A DNA stretch of 24,694 bases from positions 1 to 24,694 of IMG/VR virus record IMGVR_UViG_3300046816_000250, one strand, 5' to 3'. A program made the translations under genes and the position numbers. The notes under the pieces were generated by a model. The model searched no databases. It was given only the letters and a program-made list of their open reading frames with translations, and had not been told where the DNA came from. Shown piece by piece: positions 1 to 6,510 of this stretch. Numbering within the stretch: position 1 is the first letter of the stretch; every line of letters starts with the position of its first letter. The DNA comes from a virus.

Positions 1-10
1 CAAAATATCG

Positions 11-217
11 ATGCGCGACGCGATGGTGGCAGCATGTGCCGCCGCTTTGATCGATAGGGAGGGTCATCAAACGCCCTGCTTGTCGGCGCTCGCCAGCGGC
101 GACGCGTGCCAGCCAGACGAGACGTTAAAGCGTTGCGCGATCTGCGGCTTTGTCGTCGATACGAAATTCGCCGCTGAAAAGCCGCCAATGGCCCCTGGTG
201 TGAGGATGCGGCCATGA
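11..217 (+). CDS. small hypothetical protein, possibly 5'-incomplete
   Basis: A 68-residue frame whose stop overlaps the start of the next gene (ATGA at 214-217), the same coupling used by the next two genes; this is the main reason to believe it is real. The frame is open to the window edge (codons at 2-10 contain no stop), so the true start may lie upstream, and no ribosome binding site can be judged. The protein has a lone CxxC (Cys-Ala-Ile-Cys) near residue 42 and a proline-rich end, and no recognised domain. It could be a small early phage gene. Function unknown; the start is uncertain. Confidence 0.45.
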   Translation: MRDAMVAACAAALIDREGHQTPCLSALASGDACQPDETLKRCAICGFVVDTKFAAEKPPMAPGVRMRP

Positions 218-486
218 CCAGCACGGTTGTTCATGCGAACGATTTGGATCGGGCACGCGCCTTGCTCGCCAACGACCCTGATGAAATGGATGAGGAGTGG
301 CTCGCGGAGATTATCGCTGCCGTCCGAGCCGAGGCAGTCGCGGCTGAGCGCAAGCGCATCGCCCGCCGGGTCAGTGAGCATCAGATACTTCGTTTTCAGG
401 TTGGACGCGATCCGCTGGTTGAGGTGAATGAGATCATCCAAGACCTCGCGCACGATATCGCTACTGATTGGGAAGATTACGAATGA
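214..486 (+). CDS. hypothetical acidic helical protein
   Basis: A 90-residue, strongly acidic and predicted mostly helical protein (Asp/Glu-rich around residues 20-45, then an Ala/Glu/Arg helix). Its ATG overlaps the stop of the preceding frame and its own stop overlaps the start of the following 28-residue peptide (ATGA at 483-486), which indicates translational coupling in a small operon. No catalytic motif, signal peptide or membrane segment is visible. The composition would suit a small phage regulatory or adaptor protein, but I do not recognise the family and assign no function. Confidence 0.6.
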   Translation: MTSTVVHANDLDRARALLANDPDEMDEEWLAEIIAAVRAEAVAAERKRIARRVSEHQILRFQVGRDPLVEVNEIIQDLAHDIATDWEDYE

Positions 487-569
487 CCGCGCCGACATCG
501 TGGCTCGCGCTCGCCGACGGGCTTCTCGCGCTCGTCGTGCTCACCGCAACCGTGGTCTTTGTGCTGTGA
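483..569 (+). CDS. 28-residue single-span membrane peptide
   Basis: This very small gene is only 28 codons, but sits exactly in an overlap chain: its ATG shares ATGA with the preceding stop (483-486) and its TGA shares GTGA with the following start (566-569). After a short N-terminus (MTAPTSW) nearly all residues are hydrophobic (Leu, Ala, Val, Phe), giving one transmembrane helix of about 20 residues with a single Asp near residue 12. Such peptides occur in phage early and lysis regions and can act as membrane modulators or small holins, but nothing in the sequence proves a role. Confidence rests on the overlaps and the clean hydrophobic helix. Confidence 0.5.
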   Translation: MTAPTSWLALADGLLALVVLTATVVFVL

Positions 570-784
570 CCGCGCAGCGTCGCCTCAACCCCGAGCGCGC
601 GATGCTCGACGAGGTAAGCCTCGACGTGTCGATCGGCCGCCGGCTCGGTGACGAGCTGATCGCCGCCGGCCGTGAGGTGGTCGACGCCTGGTACACAGCG
701 CGGCAGCACCGGAACATGCGTGCGGTGCGGATGCGAGCCGCGATCGAGCAACTGGAACGCCTGGTCGGGAGGCCGCGAGAATAA
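566..784 (+). CDS. hypothetical basic helical protein (GTG start)
   Basis: The likely start is the GTG at 566, which overlaps the stop of the membrane peptide (GTGA). The same frame is open further upstream (ATG at 428), but that extension would run through two other coupled genes and reads as an arginine-rich shadow. The 72-residue product is rich in Arg and Ala and mostly helical, with no recognised domain, signal peptide or cysteine. It is the last gene of the four-gene overlapping cassette; 149 bases of leader follow before the next gene. Function unknown. Confidence 0.55.
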   Translation: MTAQRRLNPERAMLDEVSLDVSIGRRLGDELIAAGREVVDAWYTARQHRNMRAVRMRAAIEQLERLVGRPRE

Positions 785-839
785 CTATCAAGTTTTTGGC
801 CGGGTCTATCAAGCGGGCGCTGCCGCCACCCGCCAAGTA

Positions 840-867
840 TCGGGAGCGCGGCTAGGGTAGCTCCCGA
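840..867 (+). other. 8-bp stem-loop in leader
   Basis: TCGGGAGC (840-847) and GCTCCCGA (860-867) are perfectly complementary around a 12-base loop. It lies 10 bases before the left arm of the larger inverted repeat. No U-tract follows, so it is not an obvious intrinsic terminator. Confidence 0.55.
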
Positions 868-875
868 ACCCCCGG

Positions 876-927
876 TCTCCTTGCACGGGCTGCCGCGCGC
901 TTACCCGCAAGGCGTTGTGCAAGGAGA
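876..927 (+). promoter_or_regulatory. 11-bp inverted repeat masking the ribosome binding site
   Basis: TCTCCTTGCAC (876-886) pairs perfectly with GTGCAAGGAGA (917-927). The right arm includes the AAGGAG Shine-Dalgarno sequence (921-926) that serves the TTG start at 934, so the helix would block initiation. CCTTGC (879-884) can alternatively pair with GCAAGG (907-912), which would leave the Shine-Dalgarno free. The pairing is seen in the sequence; the regulatory role is inferred. Confidence 0.55.
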
Positions 928-933
928 AGCACG

Positions 934-1413
934 TTGAACAAAACTAAGATTGCCGGCGCCATCGCGGCCTTAGCCCTGGCCGCTCCGCTGGCTTGGGAAA
1001 TTGCGGCCCCCGCGTATCGTCATCAACACGGCTGTATCAAATTCTACGGCGAGTGGTGGGGCGACCCCGATTTCGACAGTCAGTGGGTTTGCCCGTATGA
1101 CGTAAACCGCATGGCGGACATAGACTATCTCAGGCGCGTCGTCCTGAAGGTCAAGAATTGGAACGATCTTGCGCGAGTGATGCAGGAGCGAAAACCGAAA
1201 CTATCGCCGGCGCCCAAAAAGGTAGAGGCGCCGGAGCCTGAAAAGAAGGCCGAGTCCTTCGACTCGCTGTTGTCGAACCTCGGAAAGAATCCGGCCATAA
1301 CCGACCCGCCGAAGCCTTTACCTGAGACGCCAAAGCGACAGCCGATCCCCGCCACCCAAGTCTGCGGCCCGGATCACTGGCAAAAGGACCATTGGGAGCC
1401 CTCCTGCAAGTGA
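934..1413 (+). CDS. exported four-cysteine protein with proline-rich stalk (TTG start)
   Basis: The start is TTG at 934, seven bases after a strong AAGGAG (921-926); no ATG fits. The 159-residue product begins with a Lys-containing N-terminus and a hydrophobic stretch (residues 6-27) that looks like a signal peptide or membrane anchor. Four cysteines follow (C34, C53, C144, C158), suggesting two disulfides and a periplasmic location. Residues 87-142 are Pro/Lys/Glu-rich, like the stretched linkers of periplasm-spanning proteins such as TonB or some spanins. The family is not recognised; a role in the envelope (lysis or host-surface modification) is only a guess. Translation is probably limited by the hairpin burying its ribosome binding site. 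Its stop abuts the stop of the opposite-strand gene. Confidence 0.65.
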   Translation: MNKTKIAGAIAALALAAPLAWEIAAPAYRHQHGCIKFYGEWWGDPDFDSQWVCPYDVNRMADIDYLRRVVLKVKNWNDLARVMQERKPKLSPAPKKVEAPEPEKKAESFDSLLSNLGKNPAITDPPKPLPETPKRQPIPATQVCGPDHWQKDHWEPSCK

Positions 1414-2019
1414 TCATCGCCTGACGAGCGTCGCCGCGATCTCCCGCGCGGCACCGACCGCGCCTTCCTCGGCACCGCGATCGGGCGCCTTCAGCCATGT
1501 CACATAGATCACGCCCACGAAGGCGGCTGGGCTTGGCGGGATGGGGACGGCGCAGCCGCGTTGCATCCCCCTTTCGGCGAGGCGATGCACGACGGGCGAG
1601 GGCGCGGCGAGCGTCAGGTCCGCGCACGCCGGGTGCCCGTTGATCACGTCGACGAGCACTTGCAGATCGGTCGCCCGCACGACGAGCGGTAGCCGACGCG
1701 GCTCGGGGATCACGGGGCGTTCGCCATCATGCCGCCGAGCGCCGATGAACCGCTGAGAGTTGGTCGAGAGGTCGACGCTCCAGATCTGGACGAGGTCGGC
1801 GCCGGTGTCCTCGACCAGCTTTTCGAGCGCCGCCGGGACTGCCGCCGTGTTGAGCGATACTGCCGAGGGCGTCAGCCACGCCTCGATCAGCTCGTCGCGC
1901 TGCTCATACGCGACCCATCCCGCGCCGCCGACGACGAACAGCACGACGATCGCGACGACCCGCCACGGGCGGTCAACATAGGCGAGAACCTGGGCGAGAA
2001 ACGACGACGGGTCAGCCAC
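1414..2019 (-). CDS. membrane-anchored GAF-like protein, last gene of the late operon (GTG start)
   Basis: The 201-residue protein starts at a GTG (2017-2019) overlapping the end of the S74 fibre gene by 8 bases. Residues 20-40 form one transmembrane helix. The remainder alternates strands and helices in a pattern like a GAF domain: a helix around 60-72, a strand motif containing VQIWSVD near 78-84, a charged turn, and a closing strand (FVGVIYVTW, near 167-175) before a C-terminal helix. GAF domains bind small ligands or mediate dimers; here the assignment is by pattern only. Lysis genes often occupy this place after the fibres, so a holin-associated or lysis-timing role is possible but unproven. 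There is no catalytic muralytic motif. The downstream end abuts the convergent gene with no spacer. Confidence 0.6.
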   Translation of the reverse strand: MADPSSFLAQVLAYVDRPWRVVAIVVLFVVGGAGWVAYEQRDELIEAWLTPSAVSLNTAAVPAALEKLVEDTGADLVQIWSVDLSTNSQRFIGARRHDGERPVIPEPRRLPLVVRATDLQVLVDVINGHPACADLTLAAPSPVVHRLAERGMQRGCAVPIPPSPAAFVGVIYVTWLKAPDRGAEEGAVGAAREIAATLVRR

Positions 2020-2629
2020 CGAGCGCCGCGATCCGCGCTTCGAGCTCCTGGATCGCGCCGATCGCCGCGGCCAGCAGATGGCTGTAACTGACGTAACCCA
2101 GACCGTCCGTCTCGTTGTGATAGACCGCGCCGCGCAGCGGGGTCTCCGCGATCTCGGACGCGAGAAGCCCGAATGAGCGTGTCTCGCTATCGCGCAGGAA
2201 GTAGCTGACCGGGCGCAGAGCCTTTATGCCGTCGAGCATCGCGGCGGCGCCGAGCGGCTCGACATCCTCCTTGATACGGTCATCCGAGGTTTGAACCAGA
2301 TTGTTGCACGTAACGGTGCCGGCGACGTTGGCGTTGCCGGAAACCGTAAGCACCAGACCGATGCCGACGTTCCCGCCAAAGGTGCCGTGGTTCGCACCCA
2401 GATTGCCGGACAGGGTCAAGTTGCCGGCGAAACCGCCGTTACCGCCGACCGTAATGTCATTGCAGGCAAAATTGGCTGTTAGTGTGCCGCCAAGCGGCAA
2501 ATAAGGAGCACCAACCGTCACGGCTTGCAGCGCGGTGATCTCCGACTTGGCAGTGGCAAAGTTATCCCGGACGCTTTGCGTCGTCGGGTTTCCGGCCACT
2601 GGTTTGCTGGCGTCAATCGCAGATGTCAT
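2012..2629 (-). CDS. tail fibre with C-terminal S74 intramolecular chaperone/autoprotease
   Basis: A 205-residue fibre protein. Residues 1-40 are a short helical start; residues 45-110 are Gly/Asn/Thr-rich with GN-x-x-x-SGN type repeats, as in trimeric beta-helical fibre shafts. From residue 115 the sequence matches the peptidase S74 (endosialidase-type) chaperone: the SDDRIKED motif carries the Ser115-Lys120 catalytic pair, followed by LRPVSYF, FGLLASEI, YVSYSHL and a C-terminal helix that would form a trimeric coiled coil. In the family, the domain helps the fibre trimerise and then cleaves itself off before the Ser; here that would release the last 91 residues. GAAGGG lies before the ATG at 2629. 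Domain assignment is confident; the receptor is unknown. Confidence 0.88.
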   Translation of the reverse strand: MTSAIDASKPVAGNPTTQSVRDNFATAKSEITALQAVTVGAPYLPLGGTLTANFACNDITVGGNGGFAGNLTLSGNLGANHGTFGGNVGIGLVLTVSGNANVAGTVTCNNLVQTSDDRIKEDVEPLGAAAMLDGIKALRPVSYFLRDSETRSFGLLASEIAETPLRGAVYHNETDGLGYVSYSHLLAAAIGAIQELEARIAALGG

Positions 2630-2644
2630 CGTCTGCCCTTCTCG

Positions 2645-3331
2645 CTAAGTGATGATCGAGACCTCGGTCTGCCTCGGGCGCGGGCTGGGAAACGTGATGA
2701 TCGCATTTGCTCTGCCGCTGCTCATTCCGCGGGTCGCGCCCTGCATCACCGGACGGGTCGCCGCGGTCACCATCTGCGCCTTTGACTGAGCGGTGATCCG
2801 CCCCGCCAGCGATATCGTGCTCGGCAGGCGGGCCGAGGCCCTGGAGGCGGCAGCGATCTGCCCGGCGAGCGTGATATGGAGACCAAGCGCCGCCCGTGCC
2901 TGGCTCGTTGCCGTGAGCGCGGCACCCAGTGTGAGTCCACTGGGTGCCGCACCGGGGGGCCCGACGATCCCGACTCCGACGATGTGAGACACGCCACTCG
3001 TCGAGGCCGCCAACCCGTCCCAGGTGCTGCCGCCGGCATCCCAGGTGCTGTCGCCGGCATCCCAGGTGGACGCCGCTTCTGCGAGCGTGACGGCTGACGA
3101 GCCTGCTCCCGCCCTCGACGCGGAAAGGACGTTGGTCCCCCGAGGCCGGACGTGGATGGTGAGTGCGCCGGCGGCCTGGCTGCCCGCAGAGAGCGTGGCG
3201 GCTAGGCTAATTACGGTCGGCGCGGTTTTGACCGTCCCGACGCCGACGAGTTGGAACGCGCCGCTCGACGACCCCGACGCTACTGCCGACCCGACTCCTG
3301 CCCTCGACGCAGATAGGACGGCTGTCGCCAT
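2645..3331 (-). CDS. repetitive low-complexity tail-fibre-like protein
   Basis: A 228-residue Ala/Ser/Gly/Thr-rich protein with internal repeats. A unit of roughly 20-30 residues with the pattern (V/I/L)-S/T-L-A-x(4)-A-x-S-x-A-x-A-x-L recurs about six times (for example VLSASRAG, ISLAATLSAGS, ITLAGQIAAASRA, ISLAGRITAQSKA). A larger half-and-half duplication is marked by two VGVG motifs (VGVGTVK and VGVGIVG). Between the halves a heptad TWDAGDS / TWDAGGS / TWDG is encoded by a 21-bp DNA repeat. There are no cysteines and no signal peptide. It lies between the spike and S74 fibre genes, so a structural adhesin or fibre shaft is likely. No named family is recognised. Confidence 0.65.
   Translation of the reverse strand: MATAVLSASRAGVGSAVASGSSSGAFQLVGVGTVKTAPTVISLAATLSAGSQAAGALTIHVRPRGTNVLSASRAGAGSSAVTLAEAASTWDAGDSTWDAGGSTWDGLAASTSGVSHIVGVGIVGPPGAAPSGLTLGAALTATSQARAALGLHITLAGQIAAASRASARLPSTISLAGRITAQSKAQMVTAATRPVMQGATRGMSSGRANAIITFPSPRPRQTEVSIIT
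3018..3068 (-). repeat. 21-bp in-frame tandem repeat (about 2.4 copies)
   Basis: Copies at 3018-3038 and 3039-3059, followed by a partial copy at 3060-3068, differ by one base (c/t at 3030 and 3051). They encode the repeated seven-residue Ser-Thr-Trp-Asp-Ala-Gly unit in the fibre-like protein. The repeat keeps the reading frame, as expected for a length-variable adhesin segment. Confidence 0.85.
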
Positions 3332-3332
3332 A

Positions 3333-4850
3333 TCAGGCGATGGCGATGATGGGGTTTACGTAAACGGTTGTGCTTGCCCGCCCGAGGCGCACCTGGCCGC
3401 GCACCCGGCCCGCTTGCCGCGGCGTGAAGGTGACCACCAGTTTCTGCTTGACCGGCGTCGCCGGCGAGCTGTTCCACGTCGCGGTCGAGGCCGTCACGGC
3501 GGCATTCGTGGTCAGCACGTTGGTCGGCAGCGTATTGGCGAAGCTCCCGACAGATGATCCCGATGTGCCCTGGTATTCGAGCAGCAGCGAGACATCGTCG
3601 TTGTTGAGCGTCAGGCTGCTGATGATTTCGACCGTCGCCGTCTTGCTGCTACCGACCACCGTGTTCTCCACATCCATCCAGAAGCCGAACAGCGGGTTGA
3701 CCCATTTATCGACGTTCGTGCCCGACACCAGCTTGTGCGAGAAGGTGCCGACATCGTCGGTCGCGCCACCGCTCAAGGTGATGGTGCGCTCGGTGACCAC
3801 CGAACCCGCCGTCTGGTAGCTCTCGTTGATGATGTTGGTGCCGTCGAAGCAATTGACCAGCTCGACGATGTCCGCCGTGCTGACGTTGCCGCTGAATCGA
3901 GTGACACTAGAGGCGATCCGGCAACTGTCGAAGAGAAAACAACTGGCGACGGTGCCGACATTGGCAACCAACGTTCCGGTGACCGCGCTCAAGTCCGCTC
4001 CGCGCAGCGTCCCATACGTTCTCAACGACGACGACGCCGTATGGTTGAATAATACTGTTGGAAAAATGCTGCCAGCGATGGCTGATGGCGTGTTGACCCA
4101 TTGTAACTCGGAGCCGCCGATGTTTATGGCCTGCCCCGTATGACCAAATTGAAGCGTCGTATTATCAAAAATTATTCGTTGCCCGACAGAGACATAAAAT
4201 GAGCCAGCATTTGCCGTATTAGCGAAGAACGTGCAGTTCTTGAAGTATCCCGTCTTTTCAACAGCAGGAGACGATCCAGCGAATTGGATAACATTATTCG
4301 AAGTCTGTATGAATGATAGTCCTTGATAATAAGTATTGACCCGCGCCGGCAGAAACAAGCTGGCGCTGGCGCTGATTGTAGCGCCTGTTGTAAGGTCGGC
4401 GGCGGCCGGCGGCGTTGAGCCCGCACGATTGACGCAGAGGAATTGCAAAAGTCCAAAGCCCTGCGTGAGGGTGCTGCCGGAACCGGCCGTTCCGCCGGGA
4501 ACGGTTTCCGCGTGGTCGCTAGAGATAAAAACCCGGTCGCCGGCGGCATAGCGCACGATGCCGGTCGTCCCGTTAAGTGTCTGGTGGTCGCCTGCGGCCG
4601 CGGCCCAGAAATAGGTGCTCTGACCCGTCACGTTGGTGAACGTCGCCCCGCCCGTGGTAACTGTGCCATTGTTGCTGGTCTGCCAGGTCGGCTCGGTGCC
4701 GCTCGTGCCGGCCGTGGTGCAGCGGAACGCCCAGCGGGTGCTCTGTGCCGGCGCGGTCGGCTTGACGATGTCGCCGATGCTGTAGGCATGGCTCGCGACA
4801 AACGCCGAGATCGCAGCGTAAGCTGTGCTGCTCACGTACCAGTCAGCCAT
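3333..4850 (-). CDS. tailspike-like protein with beta-helix and carbohydrate-binding-like N-terminus
   Basis: A 505-residue protein. The N-terminal part (about residues 15-85) has the pattern Y-S-I-G-D-I-V ... F-R-C-T-T-A-G-T-S-G-T-E-P-T-W, reminiscent of carbohydrate-binding (CBM5/12-like) modules often found on phage fibres. Residues about 100-330 are strand-rich with N/T/S/G turns and motifs such as GYFKNCTFFANT and CFLFDSCRIAS, typical of a right-handed parallel beta-helix spike. The C-terminal 150 residues look like beta-sandwich modules. No polysaccharide-cleaving residues can be pinpointed. The ATG at 4850 follows AAAGGG by eight bases. The middle of the gene (about 4020-4350) is much more AT-rich than its ends, suggesting exchange of the receptor-binding part. 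Confidence 0.72.
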   Translation of the reverse strand: MADWYVSSTAYAAISAFVASHAYSIGDIVKPTAPAQSTRWAFRCTTAGTSGTEPTWQTSNNGTVTTGGATFTNVTGQSTYFWAAAAGDHQTLNGTTGIVRYAAGDRVFISSDHAETVPGGTAGSGSTLTQGFGLLQFLCVNRAGSTPPAAADLTTGATISASASLFLPARVNTYYQGLSFIQTSNNVIQFAGSSPAVEKTGYFKNCTFFANTANAGSFYVSVGQRIIFDNTTLQFGHTGQAINIGGSELQWVNTPSAIAGSIFPTVLFNHTASSSLRTYGTLRGADLSAVTGTLVANVGTVASCFLFDSCRIASSVTRFSGNVSTADIVELVNCFDGTNIINESYQTAGSVVTERTITLSGGATDDVGTFSHKLVSGTNVDKWVNPLFGFWMDVENTVVGSSKTATVEIISSLTLNNDDVSLLLEYQGTSGSSVGSFANTLPTNVLTTNAAVTASTATWNSSPATPVKQKLVVTFTPRQAGRVRGQVRLGRASTTVYVNPIIAIA

Positions 4851-4862
4851 GGTGGCAACCCT

Positions 4863-5522
4863 TTACGACGACCGAATGATCAGCGAACCCGCCGGGAACG
4901 CCGCCGACGAGCCGTTGGTGATCGATTGCGGCAGGATCTTGCGCACCATCCCGTTGCCGCTTGCGCTGGTGTTCACCGCGACGGTCGCGTTGGTGACGGT
5001 GAAGGTATCCGTTGCGACGGTCGCGACCGCGAGGCTGCCGGCGAAGTTGCTTGCGGAAAAGCTCGGGTCGGTGCCGCCATACTCGGTCGTCCAGCGGACA
5101 AGGTCGGCGACAGTATAGCCATGCGCCTTGGCGGTGATGACCGCGGGCGAGGCCGCGTTCACCGTAGCCGGAAGCCAATTGTAAGATCCGAAGAAATCCC
5201 AGCAGAGTAGATTGCCGGTGGAAGCGGCGTCATAGAGCCCGAAGCCGATGATGCTGCCCCAATCCGCGGTTGCCGTGGGAAAGGTCAGCGTGTTGGCGTT
5301 GCTGATCTGCGATGGCGCCGAACCCGAGGCCGCAGCCCAATCGGCAGCCGCCGTCGCGACGCGGGCATAAGCGCCGACCGTGGGTTCCGTAAACCCGGTG
5401 CCGGCGTCGCTGCCGACCGCGGTGAACAGCCCGAGATAGGCTGTCGGCAGGGTGTAGATCGCCGTCTTGCCGACAAGATGATTGAGGATGCCCTGCGAGG
5501 TACGGTCGGTGAATCCTGTCAT
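4863..5522 (-). CDS. phage tail fibre/tip protein
   Basis: A 219-residue protein starting with MTGFTDRTSQGILNHLVGK, followed by LGLFTAVGSDAGTGFTE and a YARV motif. This N-terminal arrangement is familiar from small tail proteins found among fibre genes of alphaproteobacterial phages. The middle contains a GFGLYDAASTGNLL motif common to the same proteins; the C-terminal half (from about residue 120) is a Thr/Ala/Val-rich beta domain. There is no membrane segment or signal peptide. It starts three bases after the stop of the upstream fibre gene, so it is co-translated with it. A structural role in the adsorption apparatus is likely; exact position unknown. Confidence 0.7.
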   Translation of the reverse strand: MTGFTDRTSQGILNHLVGKTAIYTLPTAYLGLFTAVGSDAGTGFTEPTVGAYARVATAAADWAAASGSAPSQISNANTLTFPTATADWGSIIGFGLYDAASTGNLLCWDFFGSYNWLPATVNAASPAVITAKAHGYTVADLVRWTTEYGGTDPSFSASNFAGSLAVATVATDTFTVTNATVAVNTSASGNGMVRKILPQSITNGSSAAFPAGSLIIRSS

Positions 5523-5525
5523 GGC

Positions 5526-6503
5526 TTAGCTCTCATATCCCACGAGGGTCAGGTGCAGATCGCTGAAGGTCGAGTCGGGTGATGCCGGCGCCCGTATCCG
5601 CAGGACGTCGCCCTGCGCGAAACTGATCGCCGCCTGGGTGGACATTGACCCGGTGACGGAGCCGGCGGCGAAAGTGATCGTCGCGACATTGGCGAACATT
5701 GTCGGAGCGCCCGCAACAGCCTGCGCGAGGGTGATCACGGTCGATGCGGTGGCGGCGACCGCGGCGCCCGCCTCGCTGGTGTGCCCGAGCCAGGCGCCGA
5801 GGTTCGCCGGCAACGTGACCGCATTAGAAAACTTGTGGAACAGCAGGTTCTGCGAGGCGGTCAGTGTTCCCGGCACATAGGCGCCGATGACGTATTTCGG
5901 GCGGTGGTTCTCGAACTTCCCCGAGCTGATGCTGTAGCTGAGCGTATCGAACGGCTGCGGCGAGGTGATTGCAATCAGGTCGATGCCGCCGAGGGCGACG
6001 TTCTCCCAGGCGCTGTCCGCGGCAATCCATTGCAGGAAGTCACGGTCCTGCAAGTCGGTCAGGTGCACGTCGGGAAGCGTCGATAGGCTCGCGTCAGCCG
6101 AGCCGAAGAGCCACAGGAATGCCGGCAGGCCGCCAATCAACAGATTGGGATCAAAGGTGGCGCCGCTGGTGTGCGAGATCTGCACCATGTAGATGCCGAG
6201 GTCGGTCACCTTGACGACATCAAGGGCCGCGTAAATCGTCGACGGCAACCACTCGTCGCGCCACCGGAAGGTCAGCACCGGCAAGGTAAACGGTCCCATG
6301 ACCTGACCATCCATGAGCGTGATGGTCATCTGCGTGCCGGAAACCGTGATTGAGGCGATCCCGTTGGGCGTCGCCGGATCGTTTTGCAGTTCGAAGATCG
6401 CCTCGGCGAGCGCCCAGAAGTTGCGGTCAATCTCATCCGGAGCCAGGTTGGCTCCCTTGCCGGCGCCCCACGGACCTAGCGTGCGGAAGACGATCGGGTC
6501 CAT
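5526..6503 (-). CDS. tail fibre protein with N-terminal attachment motif
   Basis: A 325-residue protein. Near the N-terminus it has GAGKGANLAPDEIDRNFWAL, a helix motif seen at the start of many rhizobial-phage fibre proteins and probably the tail-attachment end. Residues about 55-80 form a GTQMTITLMDGQVMGPF beta-hairpin-like segment. Residues about 80-118 (FRWRDEWLPSTIY...DVVK...GIYMVQISHTSG) resemble a carbohydrate-binding-like module. The rest is beta-rich, ending in a probable receptor-binding beta-sandwich. The start lies seven bases after the preceding stop. Function as a fibre is inferred from these motifs and from its place among adhesin genes. Confidence 0.72.
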   Translation of the reverse strand: MDPIVFRTLGPWGAGKGANLAPDEIDRNFWALAEAIFELQNDPATPNGIASITVSGTQMTITLMDGQVMGPFTLPVLTFRWRDEWLPSTIYAALDVVKVTDLGIYMVQISHTSGATFDPNLLIGGLPAFLWLFGSADASLSTLPDVHLTDLQDRDFLQWIAADSAWENVALGGIDLIAITSPQPFDTLSYSISSGKFENHRPKYVIGAYVPGTLTASQNLLFHKFSNAVTLPANLGAWLGHTSEAGAAVAATASTVITLAQAVAGAPTMFANVATITFAAGSVTGSMSTQAAISFAQGDVLRIRAPASPDSTFSDLHLTLVGYES

Positions 6504-6510
6504 TGCTGGC

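Larger units (their letters stand above)
785..933 (+). promoter_or_regulatory. non-coding leader with structured RNA upstream of the exported protein gene
   Basis: These 149 bases between two plus-strand genes show no convincing gene. They contain a perfect 8-bp hairpin (840-847 with 860-867), an 11-bp perfect inverted repeat (876-886 with 917-927) whose right arm contains the ribosome binding site of the next gene, and a 6-bp alternative pairing (879-884 with 907-912) that cannot form at the same time. I see no confident promoter boxes and no T-run that would make either hairpin a classical terminator. A cis-acting RNA control element is inferred. Confidence 0.45.

Noticed and set aside
67-498. 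143-residue minus-strand frame at the left edge
   Set aside because: It opposes a chain of plus-strand genes joined by exact four-base overlaps, which is stronger evidence than its length.
840-930. Intrinsic terminator after the four-gene cassette
   Set aside because: The hairpins are strong but no run of T follows either of them.
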